A DNA stretch of 64,000 nt from assembly GCF_014641635.1 (NCBI RefSeq), contig NZ_BMIC01000001.1, positions 434,001 to 498,000 of the forward strand, given 5' to 3'. A program made the position numbers and the translations under genes. Under the pieces are notes generated by a model. It saw only the letters and a list, made by a program, of their open reading frames with translations. It was not told the DNA's origin and did not search any database. This document shows, one piece after another, positions 31,581-40,663 of this stretch. Source of the stretch: Aquaticitalea lipolytica. Lineage in GTDB: Bacteria > Bacteroidota > Bacteroidia > Flavobacteriales > Flavobacteriaceae. How positions within the stretch are numbered: position 1 is the first letter of the stretch; each line of letters starts with the position of its first letter.

Positions 31581-31631
31581 TGCACAATAACTGAATGATT
31601 TTGAAGTTTAATAGATTAAAAATATTGTGCA
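31581..31631. promoter_or_regulatory. Inverted repeat TGCACAATA / TATTGTGCA in divergent promoter region
   Basis: A perfect 9-bp inverted repeat has arms at 31581-31589 and 31623-31631, the second arm touching the -7-like box of the PorV-like gene. The spacing (33 bp) suits a looping or two-site operator better than a terminator. The binding protein is unknown. Confidence 0.3.
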
Positions 31632-31637
31632 TCTTTG
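31630..31637 (+). promoter_or_regulatory. -7-like element CATCTTTG of the porV-like gene
   Basis: One mismatch from TAnnTTTG. It ends 15 bp before the preferred TTG start at 31653. Same octamer as inside cassette 3. Confidence 0.45.
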
Positions 31638-31652
31638 TAAAAAATTTTGCTA

Positions 31653-32723
31653 TTGAAAACTAAACTACTTATTGCTTTTCTAGTAGGCTCTATATTTTGT
31701 TCCGCTCAAACCACTCGTAAATATTCTAATGAGTTTATGAATATTGGTGTTGATGCAGCTGCATTAGGAATGAGTAATGCTGTAGTTTCTCAAACTGGAG
31801 ATGTTAATTCTGGCTACTGGAATCCTGCTGGATTAGTTGTTTTAGAAGACAACCAAATAGCACTTATGCACTCTAGCTATTTTGCCAATATTGCCAATTA
31901 TAATTATGCTGCATTTGCAATGCCTTTAGATGACAGAAGTGCTGTAGCACTTTCATTAATTCGATTTGGTGTTGATGATATATTAGATACTACACAACTT
32001 ATAGACGATCAGGGAAACATTAATTACGACCGAATAAAATTATTCTCTACAGCAGATTATGGCTTAACATTTTCGTATGCTCGTCGTTTGCCTTTAGATG
32101 GATTAAGTTATGGTGTAAATGCTAAAGTAATACGTAGAATTATTGGTGATTTTGCTTCATCTTGGGGATTTGGTTTAGATTTAGGTATCCAGTTTGAATC
32201 AGACAACGATTGGAAATTTGGTATAATGGCTCGTGATATAACAACCACATTTAATGCTTGGACGTTTGATGATGAAAAATTGGCTGACATACAAAATGCT
32301 ATAGAAGGCCAAAACCAAGAAGTACCAGAATCTACAGAGTTAACTATTCCTAAATTACAAATAGGAATGTCCAAAAAATTTATTTTCCATTACGATTATT
32401 CACTTGTAACAGCTTTAGATTTAAATGTTCGTTTTGAGCAAAACAACGATGTTATTTCAACATCATTTGCTAGTATAACTCCATCTTTAGGTTTTGAATT
32501 TGGTTATACTGATTTGGTTTTTTTAAGAGCTGGAGTTGGGAATTTTCAAAATGAAAGACAATTTGATGATTCTGAAAACTTAACCTTTCAGCCAAATTTT
32601 GGTGTTGGTTTTAAATACAGAGGTATTCAAATAGATTACGCTTTTACTGATATTGGTGACCAAAGCGCAGCTTTATACAGCAATGTGTTTTCATTGAAAC
32701 TAGATTTAAGTATCTTTAGATAG
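31653..32723 (+). CDS. PorV/PorQ-like outer membrane beta-barrel protein
   Basis: The protein is about 356 residues. Two in-frame TTG codons (31647 and 31653) are possible starts; the second gives KTKLLIAFLVGSIFCSAQT, a standard signal peptide. After it comes EFMNIGVDAAALGMSNAVVS and DVNSGYWNPAGL, the hallmark of PorV/UPF0164 barrels. Many alternating strands follow, ending FSLKLDLSIFR. Family members act in type IX secretion as shuttle or attachment barrels, or in related outer-membrane roles; this copy may be a PorV paralogue. Its stop TAG overlaps the GTG start of lnt. Confidence 0.82.
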   Translation: MKTKLLIAFLVGSIFCSAQTTRKYSNEFMNIGVDAAALGMSNAVVSQTGDVNSGYWNPAGLVVLEDNQIALMHSSYFANIANYNYAAFAMPLDDRSAVALSLIRFGVDDILDTTQLIDDQGNINYDRIKLFSTADYGLTFSYARRLPLDGLSYGVNAKVIRRIIGDFASSWGFGLDLGIQFESDNDWKFGIMARDITTTFNAWTFDDEKLADIQNAIEGQNQEVPESTELTIPKLQIGMSKKFIFHYDYSLVTALDLNVRFEQNNDVISTSFASITPSLGFEFGYTDLVFLRAGVGNFQNERQFDDSENLTFQPNFGVGFKYRGIQIDYAFTDIGDQSAALYSNVFSLKLDLSIFR

Positions 32724-34312
32724 TGAGACAACTTTTATTAGCCATAGCTTCAGGACTTTTACTTGCATTAGGTTGGCCAACTTACGGATTTCCTTTATTG
32801 TTATTTTTCGGTTTTGTACCTTTACTTTTTGTAGAGCATTCCATTAGAAATTCAGCTTTAAAAAGAAAAAAACTTACTCTTTTTGGGTATTCATATTTAA
32901 CATTTGTTATATGGAATTTTATTACAACCAATTGGTTACAATATGCAGATGTATTTGGAGCCAGCTTTGCTATTTTAGTAAATTCTCTACTAATGGCATT
33001 GGTTATTATTATTTACCACACTGTTGCTAATAGAACATCACAAAACAGAAGCCTTTTATTTTTAATAGCGCTATGGATTTGCTTCGAAAAACTACATTTA
33101 GGTTGGGAGTTTTCATGGCCTTGGTTAAACCTAGGTAATGGCTTTTCAGAATATATTACTTGGATACAATGGTATGAATACACAGGTACTTTTGGTGGTA
33201 CACTTTGGGTTTTACTAACAAATACTTTAGTGTTTACAAGTATTTTAAAATTTAATCAGGAAAAGAGTAAACAGATTATAAAAGTAGCAGTATTAAAAAC
33301 CAGTTTACTTATAAGCATCCCTATTTTAGTGTCATTTATTATTTTTAAGACCTATAAGATTGAAGGTGAAAAAATAAATGTTATTGCACTACAGCCTAAT
33401 ATAGACCCTTACAGTGAAAAGTATAACACTTCAAATATTCAAATAGCTGATTTGTTATTTGAATTGTCTAATACAAAAATCACAGATTCTACCGATTATA
33501 TTTTAGCTCCTGAAACTGTTTTTGCTGATAATTTAAAGATTGATGAATTTGATATATCATTATTAAAATTCAAGCTTAAATCTTATATAAATGAGCACCC
33601 AAACGTTAATTTATTAACTGGTGTTTCGTTTATAAAGTTTATTTATGATGAAAAAGATGTTAAGTCTGAAACTAACTACCTAAAGAACAATATTTGGTAT
33701 AATGACTATAACTCTGCAATGCTTATTAATACAAATAACAATGTGCAACTATATCATAAATCTAAACTAGTAGTAGGTATTGAAAACTTTCCTTATCAAG
33801 GTGTATTAAAACCTATTTTAGGCGATGCAATGATTGATTTGGGTGGTACAGTTGCAATGAAAACTACCCAAAGCAATAGAGATGTTTTTACAGCTTCAAA
33901 CGGAAAATCTAAAGCTGCACCTATAATTTGCTATGAATCTGTTTATGGTGAATTTGTAACTGGTTATGTTAGGAATGGAGCAGATTTTCTAGCCATTGTA
34001 ACAAATGATGCTTGGTGGAACAACACACAAGGACACAAACAGCATTTAAGCTATGCTCGCTTGAGAGCTATTGAAACGCGTCGTGATATTGCCAGAAGTG
34101 CTAATACTGGTATTTCTGCATTTATTAATGCCAAAGGAGAGATTACAAAATCGTTAGTTTACGATACTCAAGGTGCTTTAGCAGGTAGTGTTACCCTAAA
34201 CAAAAAACAGACTTTTTATGTTTTAGCAGGCGATTATATAGCAAGAATAGCAATGTTTATTGCCTTGTTTGTATTTTTAATTACATTTTTTAGAAGAAAG
34301 AAAACAGCATAA
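32723..34312 (+). CDS. lnt: Apolipoprotein N-acyltransferase
   Basis: This 529-residue protein starts at GTG 32723, overlapping the preceding stop (TAGTG). Six to eight membrane helices occupy about 1-210, followed by a nitrilase-like periplasmic domain. The catalytic triad can be placed at E264 (LAPETVF), K346 (YHKSKLVV) and C403 (IICYESVYG). GENFP-like IENFPYQ and NDAWWNNTQGHKQHL are also conserved. It adds the third acyl chain to lipoproteins, fitting the many lipoproteins in this window. It is convergent with the phosphoglycosyl transferase gene with only 3 bp between. Confidence 0.94.
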   Translation: MRQLLLAIASGLLLALGWPTYGFPLLLFFGFVPLLFVEHSIRNSALKRKKLTLFGYSYLTFVIWNFITTNWLQYADVFGASFAILVNSLLMALVIIIYHTVANRTSQNRSLLFLIALWICFEKLHLGWEFSWPWLNLGNGFSEYITWIQWYEYTGTFGGTLWVLLTNTLVFTSILKFNQEKSKQIIKVAVLKTSLLISIPILVSFIIFKTYKIEGEKINVIALQPNIDPYSEKYNTSNIQIADLLFELSNTKITDSTDYILAPETVFADNLKIDEFDISLLKFKLKSYINEHPNVNLLTGVSFIKFIYDEKDVKSETNYLKNNIWYNDYNSAMLINTNNNVQLYHKSKLVVGIENFPYQGVLKPILGDAMIDLGGTVAMKTTQSNRDVFTASNGKSKAAPIICYESVYGEFVTGYVRNGADFLAIVTNDAWWNNTQGHKQHLSYARLRAIETRRDIARSANTGISAFINAKGEITKSLVYDTQGALAGSVTLNKKQTFYVLAGDYIARIAMFIALFVFLITFFRRKKTA

Positions 34313-34315
34313 AAT

Positions 34316-35710
34316 TTACTGCCCACGATAGTACAAAATAGTACTCAAGGTTTTTACTATAATATTAATATCTAAAAACAAACTTCGGTGTTTTATATAA
34401 TACAAATCGTATTGAAGCTTGGTTAAACTATCATCAACTGAAGAACCATATCTGGTATTAACTTGTGCCCAACCTGTTAAACCAGGTTTTATAATATTTC
34501 GTGTTTCATAAAAAGGGATAACTCTTGATAATTCATTTACAAAAAATGGACGCTCAGGTCTTGGCCCAATTATACTCATATCACCTTTTAACACATTAAT
34601 AAATTGCGGAATTTCATCAATTCTGGAGCGTCTCAAAAAACGCCCAAATGCTGTTACTCTTAAATCGTTTTTCTGAGCCCATTTTGCACCATTTACTTCA
34701 GCATTAATTACCATACTTCTTAGCTTAACAATCTTAAAAGGTTTACCGTTTTTTCCTATACGTTCCTGTATATAAAACAATGGACCTCTATTGCCTATAA
34801 GGTTTCCTATTAGGATTAGTGGTAAAATTAGGATTCCAAAAACAAGTCCTGAAACTGAAAAAATCACATCAAACAAACGATGAAAAAATAGATAAAGTGT
34901 ATTCTGGTTACTTCGACTAAAAGGGAAATATTTATAAAAATCTTTACCCACAAACTGTATTGGCACTCTATAAGTAATTTCTTCATAAACCTGCGTGTAT
35001 TCGCGAATAGTAAATCCTTTTTCCAGCAGTGTAATAAGGTCATGATAAATATCCTGTGTAATAGTTTCTGAATTGTAACTAGCTACTAATACTTCAGAAA
35101 TTTTAAATTTTGAAATAACATTAAGTAACTGTTCTGGTTCAAACTCTTTTAAGCCCTTAAATTTAATAGGATCTAAGGCTTCTTTTTCACAGTTTATAAA
35201 GCCTATTATTTTATAATTAGGGTCTGATTGATTTAATACTTTTACTATATGCTCAACATGAGAAATTTCTCCAACCAGTAAAACTCTTTTATAGAATCTA
35301 GGTGAAGAAATAAAAGTCATATATGCAACTCTCCATAAAAAAATGGATAAGATTATGGTTAGGAAAAAGTATACTATTTGTAATCTGTTTTCTGGTAAAA
35401 AGGGAGTTAAAACAGGTGTAAGTAAATAGAATAATACTGTAGTTGAAGATGCTAAAACAATGTTTCTAAACGTAACATCTATTTTACTCGATTTTTGAAG
35501 ATCATATAACTCGAATATTGTACCAAATAGTGCTAAATAAATAACAAGAACTAATATTGGTAAATAATTAGTTTTTTCTATAACTAAGTATTCAAAGTCA
35601 AAAAACAATCCTAAAACATATAGTCCTAATAAAACAACAAAGATATCAAATACACGAAGCAGAACTTTACGCTCAGAAATCTCAAAATGGATACCCTTTT
35701 TTCTGTTCAT
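34316..35710 (-). CDS. Initiating polyprenyl glycosylphosphotransferase (WcaJ/WbaP-like)
   Basis: This 464-residue protein has four to five N-terminal membrane helices (to about 140), a nucleotide-binding-like middle domain (VLLVGEISHVEHIVKVL) and a C-terminal bacterial sugar transferase domain. The last includes LFHRLFDVIFSVSGL, LFYIQERIGKNGKPFKIVKL, RSRIDEIPQFINVLKGDMS, IGPRPERP and PGLTGWAQVN. It transfers a sugar phosphate to undecaprenyl phosphate, the first step of polysaccharide assembly. It is the last gene of the minus-strand cluster and has its own strong -7 box upstream. Confidence 0.93.
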   Translation of the reverse strand: MNRKKGIHFEISERKVLLRVFDIFVVLLGLYVLGLFFDFEYLVIEKTNYLPILVLVIYLALFGTIFELYDLQKSSKIDVTFRNIVLASSTTVLFYLLTPVLTPFLPENRLQIVYFFLTIILSIFLWRVAYMTFISSPRFYKRVLLVGEISHVEHIVKVLNQSDPNYKIIGFINCEKEALDPIKFKGLKEFEPEQLLNVISKFKISEVLVASYNSETITQDIYHDLITLLEKGFTIREYTQVYEEITYRVPIQFVGKDFYKYFPFSRSNQNTLYLFFHRLFDVIFSVSGLVFGILILPLILIGNLIGNRGPLFYIQERIGKNGKPFKIVKLRSMVINAEVNGAKWAQKNDLRVTAFGRFLRRSRIDEIPQFINVLKGDMSIIGPRPERPFFVNELSRVIPFYETRNIIKPGLTGWAQVNTRYGSSVDDSLTKLQYDLYYIKHRSLFLDINIIVKTLSTILYYRGQ

Positions 35711-35742
35711 GTTTGAAGTTTTCAGACTTATATTATGTTACA

Positions 35743-35750
35743 CAAATATA
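35743..35750 (-). promoter_or_regulatory. -7 element TATATTTG upstream of the sugar transferase gene
   Basis: A perfect TAnnTTTG match on the minus strand, 33 bp before the ATG. The gap to the previous gene (72 bp) is long for this cluster, so an internal promoter is plausible. Confidence 0.5.
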
Positions 35751-35782
35751 ACAAGTTATAAATAGTGTTAGATATAATTTAG

Positions 35783-36787
35783 TTATAACACATCAAACCA
35801 AAGTTGTTTTACATTATTCCAACTAAATTGCTCAACATTCTGTCTTGCATTCTTGACAATGTCTTCTGTTTTTGATTTATTATCAATAAGATATTTAATA
35901 GCATTAGCCATTTCTTGCTCATTATTTTGCTCAACTAAAATACCTTGTTTTTCATGCTTAATAAGAAATGGAATTCCACCTACATTAGTTGATACTACTG
36001 GTAATGCTAAAGCCATTGCCTCGATAACACTAATAGGCATATTATCAAAATTAGTTGTGTTTATAAACACGTTGTAATCTTTAGATAAATTAATCCATTC
36101 AGCTTTTGTTAGTTTCCCTGTAAATTTCACATTTACCTGCAATTGTTCTGCCAACTGTTTTACTTCTTTTAACAAGCCACCATCTGGTCCAACCATACAC
36201 AACGAAGCGTCAATTCCATCATTTTTTAAGTTTTTTAATACTCGTATTGCCATTTGAGGGTTATAAATCTCTTTAAAAGATCGAACCCATAATATTTTTG
36301 GCGTTTGAATAATCCTATTATTGAAGCTATATTTTTCAATTTCAATAGCATTAGGAATGTAAGTTGTATTTGTATAACCAAAATCTTCAAATGCCTTTTT
36401 AAGATATAATGAAGGTGAAATATTTATGTATGATTTACTAAAAATTAGTCTGCTTAATTTTGGATTGTTTTTTAATCGGTTAGGTAAATTCCCACCATGA
36501 AGTATTGGTATATATTTCAATTTAAAAAATCTACATAACTGACTAACAACAAGCGCATAATAAAAGTTTTGCGTGCTATATGCATCAATTAATACGACAT
36601 CTACTTTACTTCTAGATTTAATAACACTAAAAATCATATCAAAAAATCGAACAAATTTGTTCTGATAACTAGACGAATAAGCAACAGTATATTTCTCATT
36701 CTCTAACAATCTTCCTAGAACCTCAATACTTGTTGTATTTGTTTTAGTAGAATTTAATTTATTACCTATGTACAAAATATGCTTCAT
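35783..36787 (-). CDS. Glycosyltransferase family 4
   Basis: This 334-residue protein has a GT-B fold. The N-terminal start MKHILYIGNKLNSTKTNT contains the loop near the acceptor side. ILHGGNLPNRLKNNP and YINISPSLYLKKAFEDFG follow. The C-terminal donor domain has PKILWVRSFKEIYNPQMAIR, VNVKFTGKLTK and the GT4 signature NMPISVIEAMALALPVVSTN with VGGIPFLI. It transfers a nucleotide-activated sugar to the growing repeat unit in the cytosol; donor and acceptor are unknown. It overlaps the upstream membrane protein gene by 4 bp. Confidence 0.9.
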   Translation of the reverse strand: MKHILYIGNKLNSTKTNTTSIEVLGRLLENEKYTVAYSSSYQNKFVRFFDMIFSVIKSRSKVDVVLIDAYSTQNFYYALVVSQLCRFFKLKYIPILHGGNLPNRLKNNPKLSRLIFSKSYINISPSLYLKKAFEDFGYTNTTYIPNAIEIEKYSFNNRIIQTPKILWVRSFKEIYNPQMAIRVLKNLKNDGIDASLCMVGPDGGLLKEVKQLAEQLQVNVKFTGKLTKAEWINLSKDYNVFINTTNFDNMPISVIEAMALALPVVSTNVGGIPFLIKHEKQGILVEQNNEQEMANAIKYLIDNKSKTEDIVKNARQNVEQFSWNNVKQLWFDVL

Positions 36788-38376
36788 TCTATTTTATAAA
36801 GTTTTAAAGCATGTTCGCTATGTATAACGCTTAATGTTTGGTAGGTTTTAGTTGTGATTATATGAGTAACTTTTAACTGCTTTAAAAATTGAATTTTTTC
36901 TTCTTCAGTAGTCAACTCTTCAAGTTTTATAACGTCTTCATACCATTTTATAAATTGAATTGGGTTTCCTTCAATTATCATTGAAGCTCCTTTTGAATCT
37001 AATACAACTGCTCTTTTTGTAGCTCCTCTAAAAAAATGACTGCCATAAATAACTGCATTTGCAGGTATGTTTTTTGAGACAAATTCTGCCATATTATCAT
37101 AATCACTCAACCTCTTCTCATCAATTGAACCTACACTAATATTGTTTGGTAAAATGCATCGCATTAAATCATCACCTACAAATGGTATTTTATTAAACAT
37201 TGGAGCTTTACAAATTACCAATAGGCTAATAAAAAAGACAAAAACATAAGGCAATAAGGTTTTTAGCTTTTGTGATTTTGATAGTACAAAAACGAGTAAA
37301 AATGCTATAGCAAAATAACTTGGTACAATAGCAACTTTTTGCATTCTTATAAGCTGGAATGACATTCTTAAGTTTAAACCAAAAGTAGAGTTTATAAAGT
37401 TTTCAATATAAACACTTAATGAAGGAATTATTATTAATAAAAGTGTGCATAAAGCTAGTGTTTTAGCTTTTTTAAAATGTTCAATATCATTTCTAGACAC
37501 AAACAAATAGCCAAAAAGAGGTAGTAAAAAAAACAATGTTTTTAATTGCAGCCATTGTTTTAAAAACTGAATAGGTTCACTAAAAACCAATGGTATTCTT
37601 TCATTAAAAGCGTTGTTATATAATTGTAAATCGTAAGTAAGCGAACTTTCTGTTTTTCCAAAATATGAATATATAAATGGCAACATCCCAATACCTATTG
37701 CGATAAAAACAAAGAATATATTCTTAACTGTAACTAATTCTTTTTCGTTATAAAAAACAGCAATACATAAAAGTAAAACACAAAATAAAAGTATACCTCC
37801 TAATCCTGTAATTGGGTGAAAATTAAATATCAAACCTGCAAAAAAAGCACCAAGTAACAAGCTTCTAAACTTGTTGGAAAGAAACAAAAATGGTAAAGGC
37901 ATTAATGCTATATATAAAGTTCTTGGCATTATTGACCAAAGTCCAGTAATACCCCAAATCTCATATCCAGGAAGCCAAATTAGTCCACGAATTAAAATTG
38001 ATATAATGAGTGATACCCAAAAATTGTCTGTAAACTTATAAAGCAAGAAAAACCATAAAACACCAAATAGAATATGAAAAATAAAACCAATAACATTTAA
38101 AGCTTGAACATAATCCTGATTTGTAAAATTTGCTACAAAACGTAAAGATTGCACATAAAAAGGTGTATAGTACCTAACATTATCTATACTATTGAGGTAT
38201 AAATCGTTTTTAAAAAGTTCTTGATTATCAAACTTTTGTGCAACTGGGATTATATTTTGAATATCAGAAGACAACATACTATATGTAGCATCTGAATAGT
38301 TTAAATAGTATGCAAAACCTATAATTAGATTTATAATACATACAAATAATACTTTATGCTTAAATGTGTTTAGCAT
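36784..38376 (-). CDS. Polytopic membrane protein, candidate GT-C-type glycosyltransferase
   Basis: This 530-residue protein has about eleven transmembrane helices. A large loop follows the first helix (YLNYSDATYSMLSSDIQNII, then NVRYYTPFYVQSLRF). A soluble C-terminal part of about 110 residues contains NMAEFVSKNIPANAVIYGSH and THIITTKTYQTLSV. Polytopic proteins with an acidic first loop and a soluble tail in glycan clusters are often GT-C transferases using polyprenyl-linked sugars, but I see no decisive motif. It could instead be a polymerase-associated protein. It starts one base before the GT2 stop region, in tight linkage with its neighbours. Confidence 0.6.
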   Translation of the reverse strand: MLNTFKHKVLFVCIINLIIGFAYYLNYSDATYSMLSSDIQNIIPVAQKFDNQELFKNDLYLNSIDNVRYYTPFYVQSLRFVANFTNQDYVQALNVIGFIFHILFGVLWFFLLYKFTDNFWVSLIISILIRGLIWLPGYEIWGITGLWSIMPRTLYIALMPLPFLFLSNKFRSLLLGAFFAGLIFNFHPITGLGGILLFCVLLLCIAVFYNEKELVTVKNIFFVFIAIGIGMLPFIYSYFGKTESSLTYDLQLYNNAFNERIPLVFSEPIQFLKQWLQLKTLFFLLPLFGYLFVSRNDIEHFKKAKTLALCTLLLIIIPSLSVYIENFINSTFGLNLRMSFQLIRMQKVAIVPSYFAIAFLLVFVLSKSQKLKTLLPYVFVFFISLLVICKAPMFNKIPFVGDDLMRCILPNNISVGSIDEKRLSDYDNMAEFVSKNIPANAVIYGSHFFRGATKRAVVLDSKGASMIIEGNPIQFIKWYEDVIKLEELTTEEEKIQFLKQLKVTHIITTKTYQTLSVIHSEHALKLYKIE

Positions 38377-39333
38377 CTAGTCTGCTTTAGGAGCTCTTAA
38401 AATATCATAATGAATTGCTTGCAACAATAATTGAAACCCTAATATAATGCTTAATGTTACTAGCATTATTGTTCCTGTTGGAGCTAAAATAGAATGTGAA
38501 GCATAAAACCACCAATTATATAAACCATAAACTACACCAAATACAAACAAAGGCAAGCCTAAAAGCAAGTAAATTGAAGACATACTAAAATCGTATAAGA
38601 AATAGGTTTTTAAAAGTCGTTTATAAAAGGTTTTACAGAGCTTAGGAAAAAACACAAAAGGCATTTTCCAAACCTTCATATTAGATTGTTCATCTCCATA
38701 AATTGCTGGCATAGCAATATCTTTTATTCGAGCATTTTGGAAATATAATTCAGATATTAATGACGTTTCAAAATAATATCTGTCTGAAATATTCTTAAAA
38801 TCTAGCATCTTAAGCACATCAACTTTCACCGCAAAAAAACCGTTAGTAGGATCAAAATTATTCCAATATCCTGTTGCTGCTTTTGTTAAAAATGAAAGGA
38901 TAAGATTACCAAGTTTTCTAATAAAAGGCATTTGTTTTAAGGCATTAAAATCTCTAAACCTATTACCTTTGGCATACTCAGCTTGGCTCTGTATTAAAGG
39001 ATTTATAAGATCCTTAATATAGTTAGAGTCCATTTGGTCATCTGCATCAACTTTAACAACAAAATCCATTTTGTCTTCTATTGCCATTAAAAAACCAACT
39101 TTTGAAGCACCTCCAACTCCAAGGTTTTTAGTGTTTGTTATTAACTTTATTTTTTCAACATTATTAACTTTTCCTAAGCTTTGCAGAGTTATTGATTGAC
39201 TACTACAATCATCAATAAGATAAATTTTAGAAACAAAATCTGGAAGTTTATCAACCACCTTTGCTATATGACCATCTGCATTATAGTAAGGTATAACAAC
39301 TGCTATTTTATAATTTTTAATATGATCTGTCAT
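38377..39333 (-). CDS. Glycosyltransferase family 2 (DPM1/GtrB-like) with C-terminal membrane helices
   Basis: This 318-residue protein has a GT-A domain: VVIPYYNADGHIAKVVDKLP, then IYLIDDCSS, NLGVGGASKVGF and the metal-binding FVVKVDADDQMD. Two membrane helices follow at about 250-300 (SMSSIYLLLGLPLFVFG, then IMLVTLSIILGFQLL). This layout is that of dolichol/undecaprenyl-phosphate sugar synthases, which would make the lipid-linked sugar that a neighbouring GT-C-like protein could use. The start overlaps the polymerase gene by 4 bp. Confidence 0.88.
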   Translation of the reverse strand: MTDHIKNYKIAVVIPYYNADGHIAKVVDKLPDFVSKIYLIDDCSSQSITLQSLGKVNNVEKIKLITNTKNLGVGGASKVGFLMAIEDKMDFVVKVDADDQMDSNYIKDLINPLIQSQAEYAKGNRFRDFNALKQMPFIRKLGNLILSFLTKAATGYWNNFDPTNGFFAVKVDVLKMLDFKNISDRYYFETSLISELYFQNARIKDIAMPAIYGDEQSNMKVWKMPFVFFPKLCKTFYKRLLKTYFLYDFSMSSIYLLLGLPLFVFGVVYGLYNWWFYASHSILAPTGTIMLVTLSIILGFQLLLQAIHYDILRAPKAD

Positions 39334-40649
39334 TTTTTATAATAAAATCTAGGTGCTGTTAATAAAACTGTTGCCAATAAAAAGAATCCTAATAATCCAA
39401 ATAATGGTCTGTATACATACAAATGTTCACCAAAATAAAGCGTTACTAACATGGCTAACACCAATCCATGTAAAGCCATTTTTAAGTATTTTGTTCTGTT
39501 TAAATTTAATAAAAAATAAGAGGCCAACCACCTTAAATACAAGATAAGACCTAGCAGACCAACTTCATTGATTAAACTTAAATAAATGTTGTGTGCAGAA
39601 AACCCAATAAGTAACCTATTGTTAAACCCAATACCTAAAGGAATTATATATGGTCGCTCTATTAAATATTTAGTATATGATGCTGCTAATTCCTTTCTTC
39701 CTGAACCCAAATCTTCATACAATTGGTCCACATCAACAGAGTTCTCACTCAATACAGTAGGATCACTTATTTTATTTGTAATTCTATCATCAAACACTTT
39801 TTGAGCCATTTCAACAACTTCTAAATTTAAAGATATAGCTGTCATGACAATAATTAAAAACACTACAGAAACTGAAATAAATTTTCGAGTATTTGCTATT
39901 AAAAAATAAGCTGCAAAAACTATAAGTGCTAAATAAGATGTTCTAGACCCAGTAATAACTAGTACTGTTCCACTTAACGTTATTGCTGAAAGCAATAAAA
40001 TTTTATTAATCTTAAGCTGCTTTTGCAAATATATACCCAGACTTACTGCAAAAGATATAAACATAGTCATTCCTAACACAATCTTATTTGGTCCGAGTGT
40101 ACCAGATAGAAATCCTAAATAAGACATTTTATATCTGTCATTCCATAAAAAAGGGACAATACCAGAGTTTTGTGCAATAACTAACAATGACTCACCAATA
40201 ATTAGAATTAAAAGTATATAAACAATAGCTTTAAAATTTTTGTATTTCATCACAAAAACTGAAACTAAAACTGCATATAAGAAAAAAACAAAAAAGTGAT
40301 AATAATACAATATAGACTGCAACAGCCACATAGGACGATTTAAAAAAATGCTAAACAACCCTGTGAAAATTAAAGTAATAGCCGACCAAATAAGAAAGTG
40401 ATTTAAGAACTTAAAATTAAGCTTCTGCTTTATGTAGTAATTTAAAACGCCAAAATTCTTGATATACAAATAACAAATTATAATCCCTAAAACATCATAT
40501 AACCTAATCTCATTTGATCCTTTTAAACTATAATTTGTAACAGGTAAATTATAAAAAAAAGAAACTACCATTAAATACATAGTTACCTTAACATATAAAG
40601 GCCCTATGATTAAATTTAATCTCTTATTTAATAATTCCTGCTTATCCAT
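39330..40649 (-). CDS. O-antigen polymerase/ligase-like membrane protein (Wzy/WaaL)
   Basis: This 439-residue protein has about eleven transmembrane helices and the Wzy_C/O-antigen ligase pattern: LGFLSGTLGPNKIVLGMTMF, then ITGSRTSYLALIVFAAYFLI (short Arg-containing turn at the helix start), then a long periplasmic loop around residues 270-335 (GSGRKELAASYTKYLIERP, then GFSAHNIYLSLINEVGLLGL). The SxHNxYLxxxxExGxxG motif is typical. It polymerises or ligates polysaccharide repeat units in the inner membrane. The cluster lacks a visible Wzx in this window. Confidence 0.88.
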   Translation of the reverse strand: MDKQELLNKRLNLIIGPLYVKVTMYLMVVSFFYNLPVTNYSLKGSNEIRLYDVLGIIICYLYIKNFGVLNYYIKQKLNFKFLNHFLIWSAITLIFTGLFSIFLNRPMWLLQSILYYYHFFVFFLYAVLVSVFVMKYKNFKAIVYILLILIIGESLLVIAQNSGIVPFLWNDRYKMSYLGFLSGTLGPNKIVLGMTMFISFAVSLGIYLQKQLKINKILLLSAITLSGTVLVITGSRTSYLALIVFAAYFLIANTRKFISVSVVFLIIVMTAISLNLEVVEMAQKVFDDRITNKISDPTVLSENSVDVDQLYEDLGSGRKELAASYTKYLIERPYIIPLGIGFNNRLLIGFSAHNIYLSLINEVGLLGLILYLRWLASYFLLNLNRTKYLKMALHGLVLAMLVTLYFGEHLYVYRPLFGLLGFFLLATVLLTAPRFYYKK

Positions 40650-40663
40650 TATGCGGTCTTACT

